From IMG/VR virus record IMGVR_UViG_3300050821_023962, positions 1-39,862 of that record: a DNA stretch of 39,862 bases; one strand, given 5' to 3'. This stretch comes from a virus. Below are positions 37,724-39,862 of this stretch, in pieces; position 1 is the first letter of the stretch; each line of letters begins with the position of its first letter. The notes under the pieces are model-generated. The model searched no databases. It saw only the letters and a list, made by a program, of their open reading frames with translations, and had not been told where the DNA came from. Position numbers and translations under genes: made by a program.

Positions 37724-37986
37724 GCGGCCTGCTTTCTGGTGGGCGCTGGCTTCTCCGTCTGAAGCAGCACCGGCTGAAGCGGACGCCGGAACGTGTAGAC
37801 CCACAGGTAAAGGTCTCCGCGAAAGAGAATCGAAAGGCGCTCGCGCCAGGACAATCGCCAGCGCGTGATAACCGTCTCTCCGCCGTCGATGAGCAGCGCT
37901 GGAAGCGGCTCGTACTCTGGCTGGTCCTTCGCGTAGACGACCTCTTGGTCCTCGAATCCTGGGACGACCGGCGATAGCGATTTCAT
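37720..37986 (-). CDS. Small phage protein with LSWRERL motif
   Basis: An 88-residue protein with VITRWRLSWRERLSILF then LYLWVYTFRRPLQPV. This Trp/Arg pattern recurs in a common family of small phage proteins of unknown function found in early regions. The ATG overlaps the upstream stop as ATGA. Confidence 0.7.
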   Translation of the reverse strand: MKSLSPVVPGFEDQEVVYAKDQPEYEPLPALLIDGGETVITRWRLSWRERLSILFRGDLYLWVYTFRRPLQPVLLQTEKPAPTRKQAA

Positions 37987-38417
37987 GCCGCGCTCCGAAT
38001 CTCTTTGATCGCAAAGCCCACTTGCACCTCGAATCCCGCCTTCGAATATTGAAACTGCTTCCGCTGCAGCAGCTCCTCGATCGGCGGCAGGTAGCCGCCT
38101 CGGACCGGCGTGTCGCAATAAATTTCGCGGAAGCCGAGCGCCTCGGCCGAGAGCAGCAAATGGAGATTCAATCCGTAGACTTTTCGCGCGCGCAGGAAGT
38201 CGCGGCCGTTCCTATAGATGTAGAGCACCTTGCTCCCGTTGATTTGCCCTAGCTGGCGCTTGCGATTCCCTGCCGTCGGGTCTTTCGGCAGCACCAGCGT
38301 GATGTGTCCTTCCTTCAGCTCCAGCCGGCATCCGCATTTGAAGCGCACGCTCACCGTGCATTCCGGCTTGCACTCCCGCGCCGGCGTCCGCATCTGCGGC
38401 GTGCATTTCTTAGCCAC
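37983..38417 (-). CDS. Early protein with Cys-rich N-terminus
   Basis: A 144-residue protein: CTPQMR, ARECKPECTV and FKCGCRLEL in the first 35 residues give six cysteines, then a beta-alpha domain (ITLVLPKDPT, VLYIYRNGRDFLRARKVYG, IYCDTPVRGGYLPPIEELLQ). It may bind zinc and nucleic acid. Overlaps the previous gene by 8 bp. Unknown function. Confidence 0.65.
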   Translation of the reverse strand: MAKKCTPQMRTPARECKPECTVSVRFKCGCRLELKEGHITLVLPKDPTAGNRKRQLGQINGSKVLYIYRNGRDFLRARKVYGLNLHLLLSAEALGFREIYCDTPVRGGYLPPIEELLQRKQFQYSKAGFEVQVGFAIKEIRSAA

Positions 38418-38691
38418 GCTGCACTTCCTTCCCCGGCTCCGCCGCGTTCACTGCCGGATAAAAATTGTCGACGATGAGCTGCGCGGTAACCTTCAGGCAG
38501 CAATCGATTCCGCAGGCGTGCTTAACGCCCTCCACTGCTGCGAGCTCGTCGCTCCACGTCGAAACGCAGACCGTCGGCCACGGGCGAAGGAACGTCGATA
38601 CCTGGATGATCAGCCAGTGATTAGTGTCGTTCGCGCGCAGCATCCCGCAGCCGGACGCGTCGCACTTCCAGGGATTGGCCAGCTTGCTCAC
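38410..38691 (-). CDS. Cys-rich early protein
   Basis: A 93-residue protein with KCDASGCGMLRAND at 9-22, VCVSTWSDE in the middle and HACGIDCCLKVTAQ later (several Cys with His), which could form a zinc site. GTG start overlaps the previous stop as GTGA. No family recognised. Confidence 0.65.
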   Translation of the reverse strand: MSKLANPWKCDASGCGMLRANDTNHWLIIQVSTFLRPWPTVCVSTWSDELAAVEGVKHACGIDCCLKVTAQLIVDNFYPAVNAAEPGKEVQRG

Positions 38692-38873
38692 CGCGGCGCC
38701 AGTCCGGCGGCGAGAATCCCGCCGAGAAACGCGCCGAGCGCGATCAGCGCAAGCGCCGCCCAAAGCAGCGCCTCCGTGCTCACCGGCCCGAGCATTCGCT
38801 GCAGCATCTGCTGCCGCGCCAGCCGCTGGCGTCTCCGCTGGACGTCCACCGCAAATTCCTGGTATGCGCTCAT
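38688..38873 (-). CDS. Single-pass membrane peptide after MuB
   Basis: A 61-residue protein with a basic N-terminal helix (VQRRRQRLARQQMLQRML) and one hydrophobic segment LLWAALALIALGAFLGGILA. It starts as ATGA on the MuB stop, so it is coupled to it. The N-in basic, C-hydrophobic layout fits a small inner-membrane protein. Role unknown. Confidence 0.65.
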   Translation of the reverse strand: MSAYQEFAVDVQRRRQRLARQQMLQRMLGPVSTEALLWAALALIALGAFLGGILAAGLAPR

Positions 38874-39862
38874 GCCGCTGCCTCCCTTTTCGCTTTGTGC
38901 TGCGCCAGCACTTTCACCAGGCGCCGCACGGAGAGATATTTCACCGCTTCCGGTTTTCCATCCGCGCTGCGTGCGAAGACGTCGTCCACGCGGCACGCTT
39001 TCACCAGTGTGTCCAGTTGCCGCTCGGTCAGCTTCGACGGATGCCCGTTGCCAAGTTCGCGGGCCGCGATCTCGTGGACCTCGTTCTCTTGCAAGCCAGG
39101 CAGCGGGTCCTTGTGATCGATCCGCGAGAGCCACTGTTCGAGCTGCGCGCGGCCGCGCAAAAAGTTTTCATAGAGGTTGTGGCTTCCCGCCAGCACCAGG
39201 CCGCAGCCGGAGCGGTCGTGCACTTCGCGGAGGATTTCCAGAGCCTCGATGTGCAGATGCTGCGCCTCGTCGACCAGAATCGCGGGCGGCTTGTCCAGCG
39301 AAGCAAAATGCGCCAGCAGCCCAGAGATCATCCGCTCGACGGCTTGCGTCTTGATGGGCACGCCTGCCTGGCGGCCGATTCGCTTCAGCAGGGCCAGCGG
39401 CCGTATGTCGCACGAAGCGTAGACATAGACCGCGTCGTTCAGTTTTTTCCGGTTGCGCTCAGCCACCAGATATTCGAGGACGAAAGATTTCTGCGTTCCG
39501 GGCGGCCCGTAGAGCAGGCACACTTCCCCGCGCTCGATCGCCGCCTCGAAATACTTCTGGATGCGCCGGTAGTTTTCCGTCGGGAAGAGCCGCGCATGAT
39601 TTCGCGCGGAGACGCGGATGGGATTCCGCTCCATCATGTCCCACATCGCCGCGCGAAGGCAGCGGTCATCGCCGGTCACTTTGCCGTAAGCGCCGCGCAC
39701 AAAAAAGTTCACCGTCGAGCGTGCGTACCCGGTTCGCTCCGCCACTTCCTGCGCGCTCATGTCCGTTAGGCCCATGTATTCGAGCAGCCGCCGCTGCACC
39801 TGCGCTGTCGGCGGCGGGTTCACGCGGTCCGCAAACTTTAGGTCATCGATCCGCGACGTCAT
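38870..39862 (-). CDS. MuB-type AAA+ ATPase (transposition target protein)
   Basis: The key transposable-phage marker: a 330-residue protein with an N-terminal helix-turn-helix (AQEVAERTGYARSTVNFFVR at 37-56), Walker A GPPGTQKS at 119-126, Walker B ILVDEAQ at 195-201 and a sensor-like LVLAGSHNLYE after 222. MuB binds target DNA and activates the transposase; IstB of IS21 is a relative, but the HTH and the phage context favour MuB. The ATG is the very last base triplet of the window, so the start could lie further upstream; the transposase is expected just beyond. Confidence 0.88.
   Translation of the reverse strand: MTSRIDDLKFADRVNPPPTAQVQRRLLEYMGLTDMSAQEVAERTGYARSTVNFFVRGAYGKVTGDDRCLRAAMWDMMERNPIRVSARNHARLFPTENYRRIQKYFEAAIERGEVCLLYGPPGTQKSFVLEYLVAERNRKKLNDAVYVYASCDIRPLALLKRIGRQAGVPIKTQAVERMISGLLAHFASLDKPPAILVDEAQHLHIEALEILREVHDRSGCGLVLAGSHNLYENFLRGRAQLEQWLSRIDHKDPLPGLQENEVHEIAARELGNGHPSKLTERQLDTLVKACRVDDVFARSADGKPEAVKYLSVRRLVKVLAQHKAKREAAA

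Noticed and set aside
38870-39862. IS21-type IstB with an insertion sequence
   Set aside because: The ATPase is followed by a complete phage early-to-late gene order and has an N-terminal helix-turn-helix, so MuB is the better reading.

Overview
The window is almost all of one GC-rich, transposable (Mu-like) siphovirus prophage. It is read on the minus strand from the MuB-type ATPase at the right edge (39862) to a DNA adenine methyltransferase near the left end (195). A MuA-type transposase is not in the window; by Mu gene order it would lie just beyond the right edge. At the left, about 21-22 bp imperfect direct repeats (91-160) look like transposase-binding sites of a phage terminus. Positions 1-90 have a different, less GC-rich character and may be interrupted host DNA. 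The host cannot be named from this sequence; a GC-rich soil-type bacterium (possibly Acidobacteriota) is a weak guess.

Layout in transcription order (right to left). (1) 38.9-31.3 kb: early region of about 24 tightly overlapping small genes after MuB. Many are Cys-rich zinc-ribbon-like proteins, with a MazG-like pyrophosphohydrolase, a compact PolX-type nucleotidyltransferase and a small helix-turn-helix (HTH) protein. (2) 31.3-26.6 kb: a cassette of beta-rich, repetitive, probably virion-surface proteins, one with a signal peptide. (3) 26.6-24.8 kb: DUF6527-like protein, GemA/Gp16-like protein and a second small HTH protein at the place where Mu has its middle/late switch. (4) 24.7-21.6 kb: lysis and membrane block (glucosaminidase endolysin, exported proteins, lipoprotein, holin-like proteins). 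(5) 21.6-13.0 kb: packaging and head genes (winged-helix protein, DUF3486-like small terminase, large terminase, portal, F-like head protein, protease, major capsid). (6) 13.0-1.1 kb: connector and siphovirus tail genes (tail tube, chaperone-like genes, tape measure, distal tail, DUF2163/BR0599-like protein, tip protein). (7) Adenine methyltransferase next to the phage end.

Most gene junctions are ATGA, GTGA, TTGA or TGATG overlaps, implying translational coupling. The few real intergenic gaps (971-1116, 9728-9907, 13471-13556, 24665-24780, 35765-35869) carry dyad symmetry that can fold into multi-branched RNA. The most notable signals are: a protease-major capsid junction where a run of six A plus a perfect stem-loop fuses the frames, while a one-base shift restores a normal protease end overlapping the capsid start by ATGA; a second gene (26389-26575) with the same one-A-too-many signature; a five-hairpin array between tail tube and tail chaperone with complementary loops; and a cloverleaf-like element upstream of the methyltransferase. 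All names come from motif and gene-order reading, not database searches.
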